A stretch of 64,000 bases of DNA from JAJEFO01 sp009843725 (GTDB lineage: Bacteria; Pseudomonadota; Alphaproteobacteria; Rhodobacterales; Rhodobacteraceae), in the NCBI GenBank assembly GCA_965243215.1, contig CBDEUJ010000002.1:124001-188000 (forward strand), given 5' to 3'. Shown here piece after piece: positions 25,345-34,303 of this stretch. Each line of letters opens with the position of its first letter. Positions within the stretch are counted from its first letter, which is position 1. The notes below the pieces were generated by a model, which searched no databases, was not told where the DNA came from, and saw nothing but the letters and a program-made list of their open reading frames with translations. A program made the translations under genes and the position numbers.

Positions 25345-26737
25345 CTCTCGCTGCCTTGATGTAAATCAGTGGGTTGATCGCTTTCCCATGTGTGCGGATT
25401 TCGTAGTGCAGATGGGTCCCCGTCGAGTTTCCAGTGTTCCCCATATCACCGATTCTCTCCCCGCGCGAGACTCTTTGCCCTTCTTTCACCCTAATTCGCG
25501 AAAGATGTGCATATCGGGTTTCGAAGCCGAAGTCATGCTTGATCTTGACCAGTTTGCCATAGCCCGCATGCCGCCTCGCGAAGGACACGACGCCGTCCCC
25601 GGTGGCAAGGATCGGGGTTCCGGACGGCCCCGCCCAGTCATGGCCCCGATGCATCTTGCCCCAACGCATTCCGAATCCGCTGGTCGAGCGATGAACGCCT
25701 CGAATCGGATAGCCGAAGGGCATGCTTTGCAATGCGACCCGGTAGAGCTCGGCCTCGCGAAGCTGTTCCAGGACTTCACTGGCCCGGAGCAATTGGGGAT
25801 CCTCGTCCGCTTCGCCGGACGTCGAGAAAACCACGGGCGACAGCAGGCCCCCCTGACCGGAATATCGCCGCCTCACTTGCTCGATAATGCTGTCGGTCGG
25901 CAGGCCAACGGCAGCGAACATGTCCTTGATCGGCGCCAGCGAGGTCTCGACGGCATCTTCGATCTGGCGAAACACCCGTTCGTTGCGTTCGATCTCGAGT
26001 CTCTTCTCGAACGCGACTTCGTCGAGCCGGGCCTCCGCCGCGTCGGCGGTTCTCCGTATGTCGTCCCTCTCCTCCGCAACGCCGGCCAGCGTTGCGGTCA
26101 GGAACCCGAGCGTTGCGACAAGCTCTTCTTCCGTCGTTTCGGCAGCACGTCCGTCCGCATTCTCGCCAAGCTTTGCCAGCAGGGCTGCGGCTTGCAACCG
26201 TGCGTCGTCACGCTCCTCCATGGACTTTCGAAGCGTGCTGGCGATCACGTCGACGCCGGTTTCCAGTTCGCGGCGGCGATCTTCGGAACGAAGAAGCCGG
26301 GACTGGATGGTCGATATCTCCTTCACGGCCGCGGCAAGGCGCTCGTGGGCGTCGGCCGCCTCCCTCGCACGGGCATTGCGTTCGATCGCCAGCCCGTTGA
26401 GGCGCGATTCATAGACGGCTTGGTCCCGGAGCGCCTGTTCGTAGAGAGTGCCTGACCCGAAACCGTGCATCACCACCATGGCTGACGACACGATCGTCCA
26501 GCAGAGAAGCAGCGCGGCGCCCGAAATTCCGGCGATCTGGACAATGGGAGTGAGCCGAATGAGCCTTGTTTCGCCGTCAGTTCGAAGGAACAGCCGTTTC
26601 TCTGGAAAGGCGCGTGCGAGTGCTGAACGAAATTTCATGCCCAAGAGATTCACGTGCTGCTGTACCCTTCTTGGAAAAAGTGCTAAGGATTCATGCCTTT
26701 GCGCCGCGCCTTGTGTCAAGTCCCGCGCCATGTCCAT
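25334..26737 (-). CDS. membrane-anchored M23 peptidoglycan endopeptidase
   Basis: The protein has 467 residues. ATG 26737 has a ribosome binding site (gaagga); ATG 26638 is a shorter alternative. A basic cytoplasmic tail precedes one transmembrane helix (about residues 68-90). Residues 100-275 form a long coiled coil rich in Glu, Arg and Ala. Residues 345-455 form the LytM/M23 domain with GHDWAGPSGTPI (zinc His and Asp) and HLHYEIR (catalytic and ligand His). The domain appears intact, so it should cut peptide cross-links in peptidoglycan from the periplasmic side. It shares an operon and an overlap with the bactofilin gene, matching the bactofilin-LmdC-type arrangement. The cytoplasmic tail is a likely bactofilin contact, by inference. 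Confidence 0.92.
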   Translation of the reverse strand: MDMARDLTQGAAQRHESLALFPRRVQQHVNLLGMKFRSALARAFPEKRLFLRTDGETRLIRLTPIVQIAGISGAALLLCWTIVSSAMVVMHGFGSGTLYEQALRDQAVYESRLNGLAIERNARAREAADAHERLAAAVKEISTIQSRLLRSEDRRRELETGVDVIASTLRKSMEERDDARLQAAALLAKLGENADGRAAETTEEELVATLGFLTATLAGVAEERDDIRRTADAAEARLDEVAFEKRLEIERNERVFRQIEDAVETSLAPIKDMFAAVGLPTDSIIEQVRRRYSGQGGLLSPVVFSTSGEADEDPQLLRASEVLEQLREAELYRVALQSMPFGYPIRGVHRSTSGFGMRWGKMHRGHDWAGPSGTPILATGDGVVSFARRHAGYGKLVKIKHDFGFETRYAHLSRIRVKEGQRVSRGERIGDMGNTGNSTGTHLHYEIRTHGKAINPLIYIKAARDVF

Positions 26738-27054
26738 TCGGAGTCCTTCGCCTAACGGGACATACGACAGGTCAAATGGGCGGAAATCCGCCTAAATCCG
26801 CGATTGATCCACAGGGTGCGCACGCGTAGGGCATCGCCTGCCAAGAACATCCCGAGACATTGGAGTGCAGATTGCAGCAATGCAGGGCGCTCCGGAGCCA
26901 GTGCCTGGCATGTGCAGCGGGGCCGGCGCCATCCCGGAACAGCCCAAGGTAAGGCAAGTTTCCATGCAGGCTGCTCCGCGGTGGCGGACACATGTTTTCG
27001 GCTCCATGGAAATGCTGCTAGGTTCTGCCGCACATCATGCGAGCGGTTTCCAAC
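26738..27054. other. divergent intergenic region
   Basis: This separates the leftward M23/bactofilin operon from the rightward AsmA-like/queA operon and should carry both promoters. No credible gene is present. Small repeated elements of the kind tgcag/ctgcag occur at 26873-26886, with no clear operator. Confidence 0.5.
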
Positions 27055-30000
27055 ATGAAGATTTCGGAGACAGGCAAGAACGGGGAACCTCCCGAAACCC
27101 CAAGGGCCGGCGGGACGGGTGGACGCCTGCGGGCAAGCCTCGGGCTCATGCTGTCGCTCGCGGCTGCCGGCCTCGTGATGGTTGTTCTCGCGCTGGTCCT
27201 GTCAGGACGGTCGCTGCCGCTGCCCGAATTCGCCCGTGCCATGGTCGAGGACACGGCGAACACCCTTTCCGAGGACGTCGTGATCAACCTGGGAAGCGTG
27301 AGTCTTTCCATCGGACGTGACGGATCCCCGCTGATCCTGATGCGTGATGTCCTTGTGGCGCAGCGTGACGGCAATTCGCTTGCGTACTTGAACAGCCTTG
27401 GCGTGGGTCTGTCGCTGGAAAGCCTGTTCCGCGGAAGGGTTGCCTTTTCGCGCATGCTTCTGGAGGGCGCGCAGGTCACGGTGCGACGCGACGGTGACGG
27501 GCGGTTTTCCTATCGTTCGCAGGAGGAGTTCTGGGAGTCGGATGCGGAACCGTTGCCAGGAGTTCTCGAGCAAGTCGACCGGTTCATCGGTGGCCCGGCG
27601 CTGTCGTCTCTCGAGGAGGTCCAGGCGTCCGGAATCGTGCTGACGCTGGAGGATGCCCGAAGCGGACGCATCTGGCAGGCCTCCAACGCTGCGGCAGTGC
27701 TCCGGCGGTCCGAGGACATGCTGACGGTCTCGGCGAGTTCGGACGTCTTCAGCGGCACTGACGAACTTGCCCAGATGCAGCTTTCCGTTTCGAGGAGCCG
27801 CGATACCGGACGAGTTTCGCTCGGTGCCCAGGTCACGAACATGCCCGCGGCCGACATTGCGCTTCAGTCTCCGGTCCTTTCCCTGCTTGGCGTGCTTGAC
27901 GCACCGATTTCGGGCGCCGTGCGAACGGAGTTCGGAGCGAACGGCCAGTTGATTTCCCTCGCAGGGACGCTGGACATTGCGCAGGGTGCGCTTCGTCCGA
28001 CCGAGGACGTTCCGCCGGTGGAGTTCGATTCCGCGCGCGCTTACTTCACTTTCGATTCCGAGCGGCAGAGAATCCTGCTCTCGGAGGTGTCCCTTTCCGG
28101 CATGAGCGGCGAAGTCCGGGCCACCGGCCATGTCTATCTGCGTGATCTTGATGGGATTTGGCCCCGCTCGTTCCTTGGCCAGTTCAGGATCGAGAGGCTC
28201 GCATATTCCGGCGACATCTTTAAGGCCCCGCTGTCATTCGAGGATGTCAGGATGGACGTTCGACTGAGGCTTGATCCGTTCTCGGTGGAACTGGCCCAGC
28301 TCGTCGTCGACAACGAGGGCATTCCTCTTCGGGCAAGCGGCAGTGTCAGCGCCCGCAACGGTCTTTGGCTTGCAACGATCGATGCGATGACTGACAGGGT
28401 CGCCACAAGGCGTGTCTTGGAATTGTGGCCGGCGGCGCTGGCTCCCAAGACCCGAAGCTGGGTGGCGGGCAACGTGACGGGCGGTGTGCTTCACAATGCG
28501 TCGGCTGCAGTTCGCTACAAGACCGGGGCCATGAAGCCAGAATATTCCCTGAGCTTTGAAGTCGAGGACGGGACCGCCAGTATCCTGTCCGGGATGCCGG
28601 CGCTCGACGGCGTACGGGCCTTGGCCACCATTCGCGACAATGCCTTCGTCCTGGCGATGGAACAAGGGGGAATGACGGTCGGAACCGGCGACAGGCTTGA
28701 TCTTGCCGGATCCGTGTTTCGCGTCGCTGATTTGCGCGCGAAACCGGGGCAAGGCGTCATTGAAATTGACGTCACGGGATCCTTGACTGCTGTCCTGACC
28801 GCCCTGAACAGCCGTCCGTTGAGAGTCATGGAAAGGGCGAACCAGCCGCCTGACATTGCGGACGCCAACGCCGAGGCGCGTGCGGTCGTGCGCCTGCCCT
28901 TGACTGACCGCCTCCGGCATGACGACGTCACATATCAAGTTGATGCGCGGATCCGCAACGTGCACTCGGAATTGCTGGTAGAGAACCGGGTCTTCGTTTC
29001 GCCGGAACTGGTGCTTGCAGCGAACGAGTCCGGGATCGGCGTCGCAGGACCCGCGACCCTGGATGACGTTCCACTGACCGCAAGCTGGCGCCAGCCCTTC
29101 GGGGCCGGTGCATCTGATGGGGGACGCATCAAGGGGACGGTGATCCTTTCGCCGGAAACCGCGTCCGCGTTTGGCGTGCCCTTGCCGCCGACATCGATCA
29201 GCGGAAGTGCCGTTGCGCAATTCGACCTTGCATTGCCGTTGAACGCTGCGGCCCGGCTGGGTCTCGCGTCCGATCTCAAGGGGATTGCGATCACGGTGCC
29301 CGAAATAGAGTGGAGCAAGACGGCGGATGCAGTCGCCATGCTTGCAGCGGAAGCGACGCTGGGCGACGAGCCGAAAGTCGAACGCCTTGCCTTCTCGGGG
29401 GACGGCCTGTCGTTTGCCGGTGCGCTCGAACTTTCCGACGGAGGTCTCGGGCGTGCGGTATTCGATGAAGTCAGGATCGGCGACTGGCTCGATGTTTCCG
29501 CCGAGATCTCGGCTGGCCCGGGAGGCGCGGTTGCCGTGATCACGGGAGGCATGCTTGACCTGCGAGAAAGCGAATTTGGCGGCGACGGAGAATCCGGCGG
29601 GACGGCAAGAGCGTTGATCGACATCACGCTGGACCGTTTGATCATGTCGGACAGCGTCGTGCTGTCCCCTTTCGTTGGCCATGTCGAAAGTGGCCCCAAC
29701 GGCTTCTCAGGCGCAATCGAGAGTCGCGTGAACGGGCGCACGGAGATTGCGGGACGATTCGTGCCGACGGACGGCGGAACAGCCATTCGCATACAGTCGG
29801 ACGACGCCTCCGGAGTCCTTCGGGACATGGGCATCACGCCCAATGCCAGGGAAGGGGTGCTTGACCTTGCCATGGTTCCAGTCCCCGGAGCGGGCGGCAA
29901 GACATATGACGGGGAGTTCCAGATCAGCGACCTGCGCCTCAGGAAGGCGCCGGCAATGGCGGAACTGCTTGACGCGATCAGCGTGGTCGGCCTGCTGGAC

Positions 30001-30354
30001 CAGCTCGATGGGCCCGGAATCAAGTTCGCGAACGTTGACGGACGCTTCCGCCTGACGCCAGGGCAGATTCGCATTCACGAGGCGGCGGCTGTCGGCGGGT
30101 CGCTCGGACTTTCCGCGAGCGGGAGCTATCAGCTTGACACCAGGGAACTTGATGTGGAGGGCGTGATTTCGCCTGTGTACTTCCTGAACGCGATCGGCTC
30201 GATATTCTCGCGCCGGGGAGAGGGGCTGTTCGGCTTCAACTATCGCGTGGCCGGATCGACGGACGATCCGAAAGTCTCGGTCAATCCGCTGTCGATTCTG
30301 ACACCTGGGATGTTCCGCGAAATATTCCGTGCCAATCCGCCGGCGGAGAACTAG
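27055..30354 (+). CDS. AsmA-like/DUF3971 envelope protein (YhdP/TamB superfamily)
   Basis: This is a 1099-residue protein with one N-terminal transmembrane helix (residues 26-50) followed by a very long beta-rich periplasmic domain. The repeating pattern of short amphipathic strands (for example VINLGSVSLSIGRDGSPLIL, then LAYLNSLGVGLSLESLF) and the DUF3971 segment followed by an AsmA_2-like C-terminus (GVLDLAMVPVPGAGG, then ELDVEGVISPVYFLN) identify the family. Proteins of this class form hydrophobic-grooved bridges that move phospholipid between the inner and outer membranes. The C-terminal RFGGV-like end lies at GMFREIFRA. Start choice is between ATG 27055 and 27037; neither has a strong ribosome binding site. 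Only six bases separate it from queA. Confidence 0.88.
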   Translation: MKISETGKNGEPPETPRAGGTGGRLRASLGLMLSLAAAGLVMVVLALVLSGRSLPLPEFARAMVEDTANTLSEDVVINLGSVSLSIGRDGSPLILMRDVLVAQRDGNSLAYLNSLGVGLSLESLFRGRVAFSRMLLEGAQVTVRRDGDGRFSYRSQEEFWESDAEPLPGVLEQVDRFIGGPALSSLEEVQASGIVLTLEDARSGRIWQASNAAAVLRRSEDMLTVSASSDVFSGTDELAQMQLSVSRSRDTGRVSLGAQVTNMPAADIALQSPVLSLLGVLDAPISGAVRTEFGANGQLISLAGTLDIAQGALRPTEDVPPVEFDSARAYFTFDSERQRILLSEVSLSGMSGEVRATGHVYLRDLDGIWPRSFLGQFRIERLAYSGDIFKAPLSFEDVRMDVRLRLDPFSVELAQLVVDNEGIPLRASGSVSARNGLWLATIDAMTDRVATRRVLELWPAALAPKTRSWVAGNVTGGVLHNASAAVRYKTGAMKPEYSLSFEVEDGTASILSGMPALDGVRALATIRDNAFVLAMEQGGMTVGTGDRLDLAGSVFRVADLRAKPGQGVIEIDVTGSLTAVLTALNSRPLRVMERANQPPDIADANAEARAVVRLPLTDRLRHDDVTYQVDARIRNVHSELLVENRVFVSPELVLAANESGIGVAGPATLDDVPLTASWRQPFGAGASDGGRIKGTVILSPETASAFGVPLPPTSISGSAVAQFDLALPLNAAARLGLASDLKGIAITVPEIEWSKTADAVAMLAAEATLGDEPKVERLAFSGDGLSFAGALELSDGGLGRAVFDEVRIGDWLDVSAEISAGPGGAVAVITGGMLDLRESEFGGDGESGGTARALIDITLDRLIMSDSVVLSPFVGHVESGPNGFSGAIESRVNGRTEIAGRFVPTDGGTAIRIQSDDASGVLRDMGITPNAREGVLDLAMVPVPGAGGKTYDGEFQISDLRLRKAPAMAELLDAISVVGLLDQLDGPGIKFANVDGRFRLTPGQIRIHEAAAVGGSLGLSASGSYQLDTRELDVEGVISPVYFLNAIGSIFSRRGEGLFGFNYRVAGSTDDPKVSVNPLSILTPGMFREIFRANPPAEN

Positions 30355-30360
30355 ACTTCC

Positions 30361-31416
30361 GTGCGCCTCTCCGAGTTCGACTTTGACCTGCCTGAGCGCC
30401 TGATCGCAATTCGACCGGCGCGCCCAAGATCATCGTCCCGGCTTCTTGTCGCGACGAAGAGGGATTGCATCGATGCGCATGCCATTGATCTGCCGGATCA
30501 TCTGCGCCCGGGCGATCGTCTCGTGCTGAACGACACGCGCGTGATTCCAGCACGGCTGACCGGCACGCGGCGGCGCACAGGTGAGACCGGCGAGACGCGG
30601 GCAAGGGTCGAGGCAACCCTGCTCGAGCCATGCGTCGATGGAACCTGGGAAGCGCTGCTGAAGCCGCTGAAGAGGGTGCGCGAGGGCGAAGTCATCGAGT
30701 TCTCGAAATATCTTTCTGCCGTGGTTGAGGGCAGGGGAGATGCGACCGCCTGTCTCGGCTTCAACCTCAAGGGGCCAGATTTCGATGCCGCGCTTGCCGA
30801 GGCGGGCGCCATGCCGCTGCCGCCCTATATCGAGAACAAGCGTCCGGCAGACGACCTTGACCGACAGGACTATCAAGCCATCTGGGCGCGCGAGAGCGGT
30901 GCGGTCGCTGCGCCGACCGCTTCGCTGCACTTCGACCAGGCGCTCCTGGCCAGGCTGGACAGGGCCGGGATAGATCGCAGCTTTGTCACGCTTCACGTTG
31001 GTGCAGGCACGTTCCTTCCCGTCAAGTCGGACGACATATCCGACCACAGGATGCATGCCGAACGTGGCGTCATCCCGGAAGCCGCGGCCAGGGAGATCAT
31101 GGAGACCCGGGAGTCCGGCGGGCGGATCATCCCGGTTGGAACAACGGCGTTGCGGCTGCTCGAGTCCGCCGCAGGCGCAGACGGGACGATCAGGCCATGG
31201 AAGGGGTCCACGGAGATCTTCATCACGCCAGGCTACCGGTTCCGGATTTCCGATGCGCTCATGACCAATTTCCACTTGCCGCGGTCCACGCTGATCATGT
31301 TGGTCTCGGCATTCATGGGCGTGGACCGAATCCGCAAGATCTATGTCCATGCAATCGCCCAGGAGTATCGGTTCTTCTCTTACGGCGACGCTTCACTGCT
31401 GCTGCGCGAGAAGTGA
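30361..31416 (+). CDS. queA: S-adenosylmethionine:tRNA ribosyltransferase-isomerase
   Basis: This is a 351-residue QueA that transfers and isomerises the ribose of SAM onto 7-aminomethyl-7-deazaguanine in tRNA, giving epoxyqueuosine, the penultimate step of queuosine synthesis. Family features are LPERLIAIRPARPRSSSRLL at the N-terminus, LVLNDTRVIPARL, PLPPYI, DRQDYQAIWA, GAVAAPTASLHF, LHVGAGTFLPV and NFHLPRSTLIML near the C-terminus. Length is normal. GTG 30361 follows six bases after the preceding stop, so it is in an operon with the AsmA-like gene. A tgt gene is not in the window. Confidence 0.97.
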   Translation: MRLSEFDFDLPERLIAIRPARPRSSSRLLVATKRDCIDAHAIDLPDHLRPGDRLVLNDTRVIPARLTGTRRRTGETGETRARVEATLLEPCVDGTWEALLKPLKRVREGEVIEFSKYLSAVVEGRGDATACLGFNLKGPDFDAALAEAGAMPLPPYIENKRPADDLDRQDYQAIWARESGAVAAPTASLHFDQALLARLDRAGIDRSFVTLHVGAGTFLPVKSDDISDHRMHAERGVIPEAAAREIMETRESGGRIIPVGTTALRLLESAAGADGTIRPWKGSTEIFITPGYRFRISDALMTNFHLPRSTLIMLVSAFMGVDRIRKIYVHAIAQEYRFFSYGDASLLLREK

Positions 31417-31982
31417 GATTCCGGCCGCCGAAGGGAGGCAAGTGCCGACCAAGGCCTTGGTGACTTGAGGGGAGAAGTCTCTCTGTCGTGGATCTCGCGA
31501 AACGCCTTTGGGGTGGACAAAGCCCGATTCGTCCGTGAGCACGACATCATTCCTGGCACTTCGGATCGACGACTGCAGCATTTCATCCGATATGGTTCTT
31601 GACGCTCCTTGTTGACGCAGACGTTCTTCCCGCATGGCGGATTGCGGCAATCTGACAAGCAAGCTGACTGGCCATCCTGAAGCGCGACCGTCGGCAGGAG
31701 TTGCTCAGCACGCGAGGACGGCGGGAACCCGGTGAGCAGGATGCGGCTGCGGACGCATGGCGATCGATGGAAGGCAGTACGGAACGAGCAGAACATCACG
31801 AGCGGAAGATTGTCGGCTGCGTCGGCGGCGGCCGCGAAGGCCAAGAATGCGACTCAAGGTTCAACCTGCGGAGTGTTCCCGCTGTCAGGCGCGCAGGGTG
31901 AATTTCCGACACGCCCTCGTCGCGGATGGACATTTGGTGCATCGCCAATGCGACTATTCGAAAGAAAAAACGGAGCAAGTCG
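31417..31982. other. 566-bp region with no supported gene
   Basis: Frames on both strands are short and lack family features. A 43-codon frame at 31465-31605 reads plausible protein (SWISRNAFGVDKARFV) with no recognisable relative and ends in a stop; it could be a gene remnant. The ribosome binding site of the next gene (ggagc) is at 31973-31977. Confidence 0.4.
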
Positions 31983-33272
31983 ATGCTAAGGGTCATAGGC
32001 AGCGTCTGGGCACTTATGCTCGGCATGTTCCTCCTGATGGTCGGAAACGGCCTCCAGGGCTCGCTCATCGGGATCCGCGGCGCGATCGAGGAGTTCTCGA
32101 CCACCGAGCTTGCCATCGTCACTTCGGCTTACTTCGTCGGATTTCTTTTTGGCTCGCGCCTGGCGCCTGCGATGATTCGCCGTGTCGGCCATGTCAGGGT
32201 CTTTGCGGCCCTTGGCTCGTTCATCTCCGCGGTGTTGATCCTTTACCCAACGATCACTTTTCCATGGGCGTGGATCCTGATGCGCGTGATCATCGGGTTC
32301 TCGTTCTCCGGCGTCTACGTCACTGCCGAAAGCTGGCTGAACAATGCTTCGCCAAACGAGAGCCGCGGCAAGGCACTGTCATTGTACATGATCGTTCAGA
32401 TGTCGGGCATAGTAAGCGGCCAGGCGCTTCTGAACGTTGCGGATCCTGCTGGGTTTGAACTGTTTGTCATTCCGTCTGTCCTGGTCTCTTTCGCGTTTGT
32501 CCCGATTCTGCTTGCCGCAACGCCGACGCCCGCCTTCGAGGCGACGAAGGCGATGAACCTTGCCCAGCTTTACCAGGTTTCTCCGACCGGGATCGTGGGC
32601 ATGTTCCTGCTTGGCCTGATCTTCTCGGCGCAATTCGGGATGGCGCCGATATACGGGACGGAGGCAGGCTTCACCGTTTCCCAAATCGCGCTCTTTGTCT
32701 CCGCGATCTTTGTCGGTGGAATGGTTCTGCAATACCCGTTCGGATGGCTGTCGGACCGGATGGACCGCCGCGTGCTGATCTTTGTGGCTGCCGTGGGTGG
32801 TTCCATCGGCGGCGTCATAGGCTTCCTTTGGGGAGGCGTCTTCGAAGTCGTGCTGGTGGCAGGCTTTGTGGCGGGCGGGGTCTCGAATCCGCTCTATGCG
32901 CTCCTGATCGCATACACGAACGACTATCTTGAACCGGACGACATGGCGTCGGCGTCAGGCGGACTGATTTTCGTGAACGGGCTGGGTGCCATCGTCGGTC
33001 CAATCATTGTCGGGTGGGCCATGGCAGCCGTTGGGCCGAACGGTTTCTGGATGTTCATGGCCGGCGTCATGCTCGTGTTGATGGCATACGTGGCCTTAAG
33101 GATGGCGCGGCGCCCGTCGATATATGCGAGCGAAGAAGCGTCCGGCACGGTGAGTTATGCGCCTGTTCTGCCGACGGCAACACCTGTTGCCGTCGAGGCG
33201 GCGCAGGAAATCTACGCCGAAAACACGGAAGCGGAGGCCGACGCGGACGAAGACTTGCAGGGTCTTGCCTGA
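31983..33272 (+). CDS. major facilitator superfamily transporter
   Basis: This is a 429-residue inner-membrane carrier with twelve hydrophobic segments. ATG 31983 follows ggagc; an upstream in-frame ATG at 31926 adds 19 hydrophilic residues and is less likely. It belongs to the YcaD/CsbX-like MFS branch seen often in Rhodobacterales: LLMVGNGLQGSLIGIRG in helix one, GVYVTAESWLNNASPNESRGKAL after helix four (the W-L-N and R-G-K pair is conserved), and FGWLSDRMDRRVLI in the helix 8-9 loop, matching the MFS signature G-x-L-x-D-R-x-x-R-R. The C-terminal 50 residues are acidic and cytosolic. Substrate is unknown. It has no close operon partner. Confidence 0.9.
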   Translation: MLRVIGSVWALMLGMFLLMVGNGLQGSLIGIRGAIEEFSTTELAIVTSAYFVGFLFGSRLAPAMIRRVGHVRVFAALGSFISAVLILYPTITFPWAWILMRVIIGFSFSGVYVTAESWLNNASPNESRGKALSLYMIVQMSGIVSGQALLNVADPAGFELFVIPSVLVSFAFVPILLAATPTPAFEATKAMNLAQLYQVSPTGIVGMFLLGLIFSAQFGMAPIYGTEAGFTVSQIALFVSAIFVGGMVLQYPFGWLSDRMDRRVLIFVAAVGGSIGGVIGFLWGGVFEVVLVAGFVAGGVSNPLYALLIAYTNDYLEPDDMASASGGLIFVNGLGAIVGPIIVGWAMAAVGPNGFWMFMAGVMLVLMAYVALRMARRPSIYASEEASGTVSYAPVLPTATPVAVEAAQEIYAENTEAEADADEDLQGLA

Positions 33273-33276
33273 ACGG

Positions 33277-33858
33277 GTGCAGTTGCCGAAAGACCTGAAA
33301 ATTCAGGAGCCTTTCCTCGCGGGCTCGGTGTTCCGGATCGAGAGGGAAGACCATCCCGCCGTGGCCCGGGCGCGGTACGCGGAAGACCTGGACTTCGTCC
33401 GGCCGGAGTACGGGAGGGCGTACGAGGCCGCCCTCGCCGAGGGGATGCAGCGCCTAGTGCGCGAGAAGCCGCGGCCCGCGGGCATCGAGACCCGCGTGGC
33501 GCGTGCCGTCGTCGCGACCCGTGGCACGGACGGCCACGGGCTGGCGCTGGCCATGACGGAGGCGCTGGAACGCGGGACAACGGCTATGGCGGACGGAATC
33601 CGGGAGGAGCGGTCAGCTGGGCTCGCAGAGCTTCAGCAGGACGCGCCGGAGGACAGGCACCCGACCGACCTGTCGGTCCGCAAGCAAAGGCTCCTGCGGC
33701 GCGTCTGTGCAAGCTTCACCGGCGCGGAGGTCCGGGAGACGATGCTGGAGTTGCAGCGCGATGCGCGATCCTGGGATCCGTCGCCTTGGCGCGGGCGGCA
33801 GGAGGCCGTCGCGCGGGAGCAGGGGAGGTTCATGGGCGCCGAGATCGAGCCACGGTGA
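33277..33858 (+). CDS. hypothetical protein in a short accessory patch
   Basis: This is a 193-residue frame from GTG 33277 (TTG 33283 is an alternative), starting four bases after the MFS stop. It is mostly alpha-helical, rich in Arg, Glu and Ala, with no signal peptide or membrane segment. A segment at residues 58-95 (GIETRVARAVVATRGTDGHG) and a helix with ETMLELQRDARSW are the most structured parts. I do not recognise a family. Composition is more GC- and Arg-rich than in the neighbouring MFS and DUF924 genes, and the next two frames share this. It could be the C-terminal piece of a larger mobile-element protein; the evidence is weak. Confidence 0.4.
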   Translation: MQLPKDLKIQEPFLAGSVFRIEREDHPAVARARYAEDLDFVRPEYGRAYEAALAEGMQRLVREKPRPAGIETRVARAVVATRGTDGHGLALAMTEALERGTTAMADGIREERSAGLAELQQDAPEDRHPTDLSVRKQRLLRRVCASFTGAEVRETMLELQRDARSWDPSPWRGRQEAVAREQGRFMGAEIEPR

Positions 33859-33996
33859 GCGGCCCGTCCCGCAAGATGTCGATCCGCTCCGGCCGTCCAG
33901 CCGAGGCGGGCGCCCCGGAAAGGGTCGTGGAACTCGCGTCTCCGGGGCGCTATGCACGCGACGGAACACTTGCCGGCCATGCGGGGAGGAACGGGG

Positions 33997-34294
33997 ATGG
34001 CGACGCGGAGGGGCGAGATCGCCGAATTGTGCCGCAGCCACCGCGGGTTGCGGCATGAAGTCTTCGGCTCGGCCGCGCACGGGACCGGCTTCGATCCGGC
34101 GTCGAGCGACGCGGACTTCCTGGCGGAGTTCGGCAAGTCAAGCGGATCCGGGGGCCTCAGGCGACATTTCGCGTTTCAGGAGGCCCTTGCCGCTGTTCTG
34201 GACCGTGAAGCCGACCTGTCTTTCGGCCCTGCCGAAAGACAGGTACTTTTTGGCCAGCATCAACGAATGCCGCGAGGACGCCCTTGAAGCCTGA
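33997..34294 (+). pseudogene. MNT-type nucleotidyltransferase with a frameshift
   Basis: From ATG 33997 (ggagg at 33985-33989) the first frame reads a minimal nucleotidyltransferase: VFGSAAHGTGFDPASSDADFL, matching G-S-x(8-10)-S-D-x-D with both metal-binding Asp. This frame runs on to 34287 but becomes unrelated after about residue 75. The expected family C-terminus (RYFLASINECREDALEA, compare N-P-Y-x-R-x-S-I-x-x-x-R-E) is read in the +1 frame, ending at 34294. The switch falls inside a perfect 29-bp palindrome (34215-34243). Intact relatives are antitoxins of MNT-HEPN pairs that AMPylate the HEPN toxin; no HEPN gene is present here. A sequencing or assembly error at the hairpin cannot be ruled out. 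Confidence 0.65.
34215..34243 (+). repeat. 29-bp perfect palindrome at the frameshift point
   Basis: Arms of 13 bases (34215-34227 and 34231-34243) are exactly complementary around a 3-nt loop, followed by tactttttgg. It lies inside the nucleotidyltransferase frame where the reading frame changes. Confidence 0.85.
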
Positions 34295-34303
34295 TCGGGA
34301 CGC

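Noticed and set aside
31380..31844. 154-codon minus-strand frame after queA
   Set aside because: It overlaps the queA 3' end and has no family features or good start.
33997..34287. Intact 96-residue nucleotidyltransferase
   Set aside because: The last 20 residues in this frame do not match the family, whereas the +1 frame does; treated as frameshifted.
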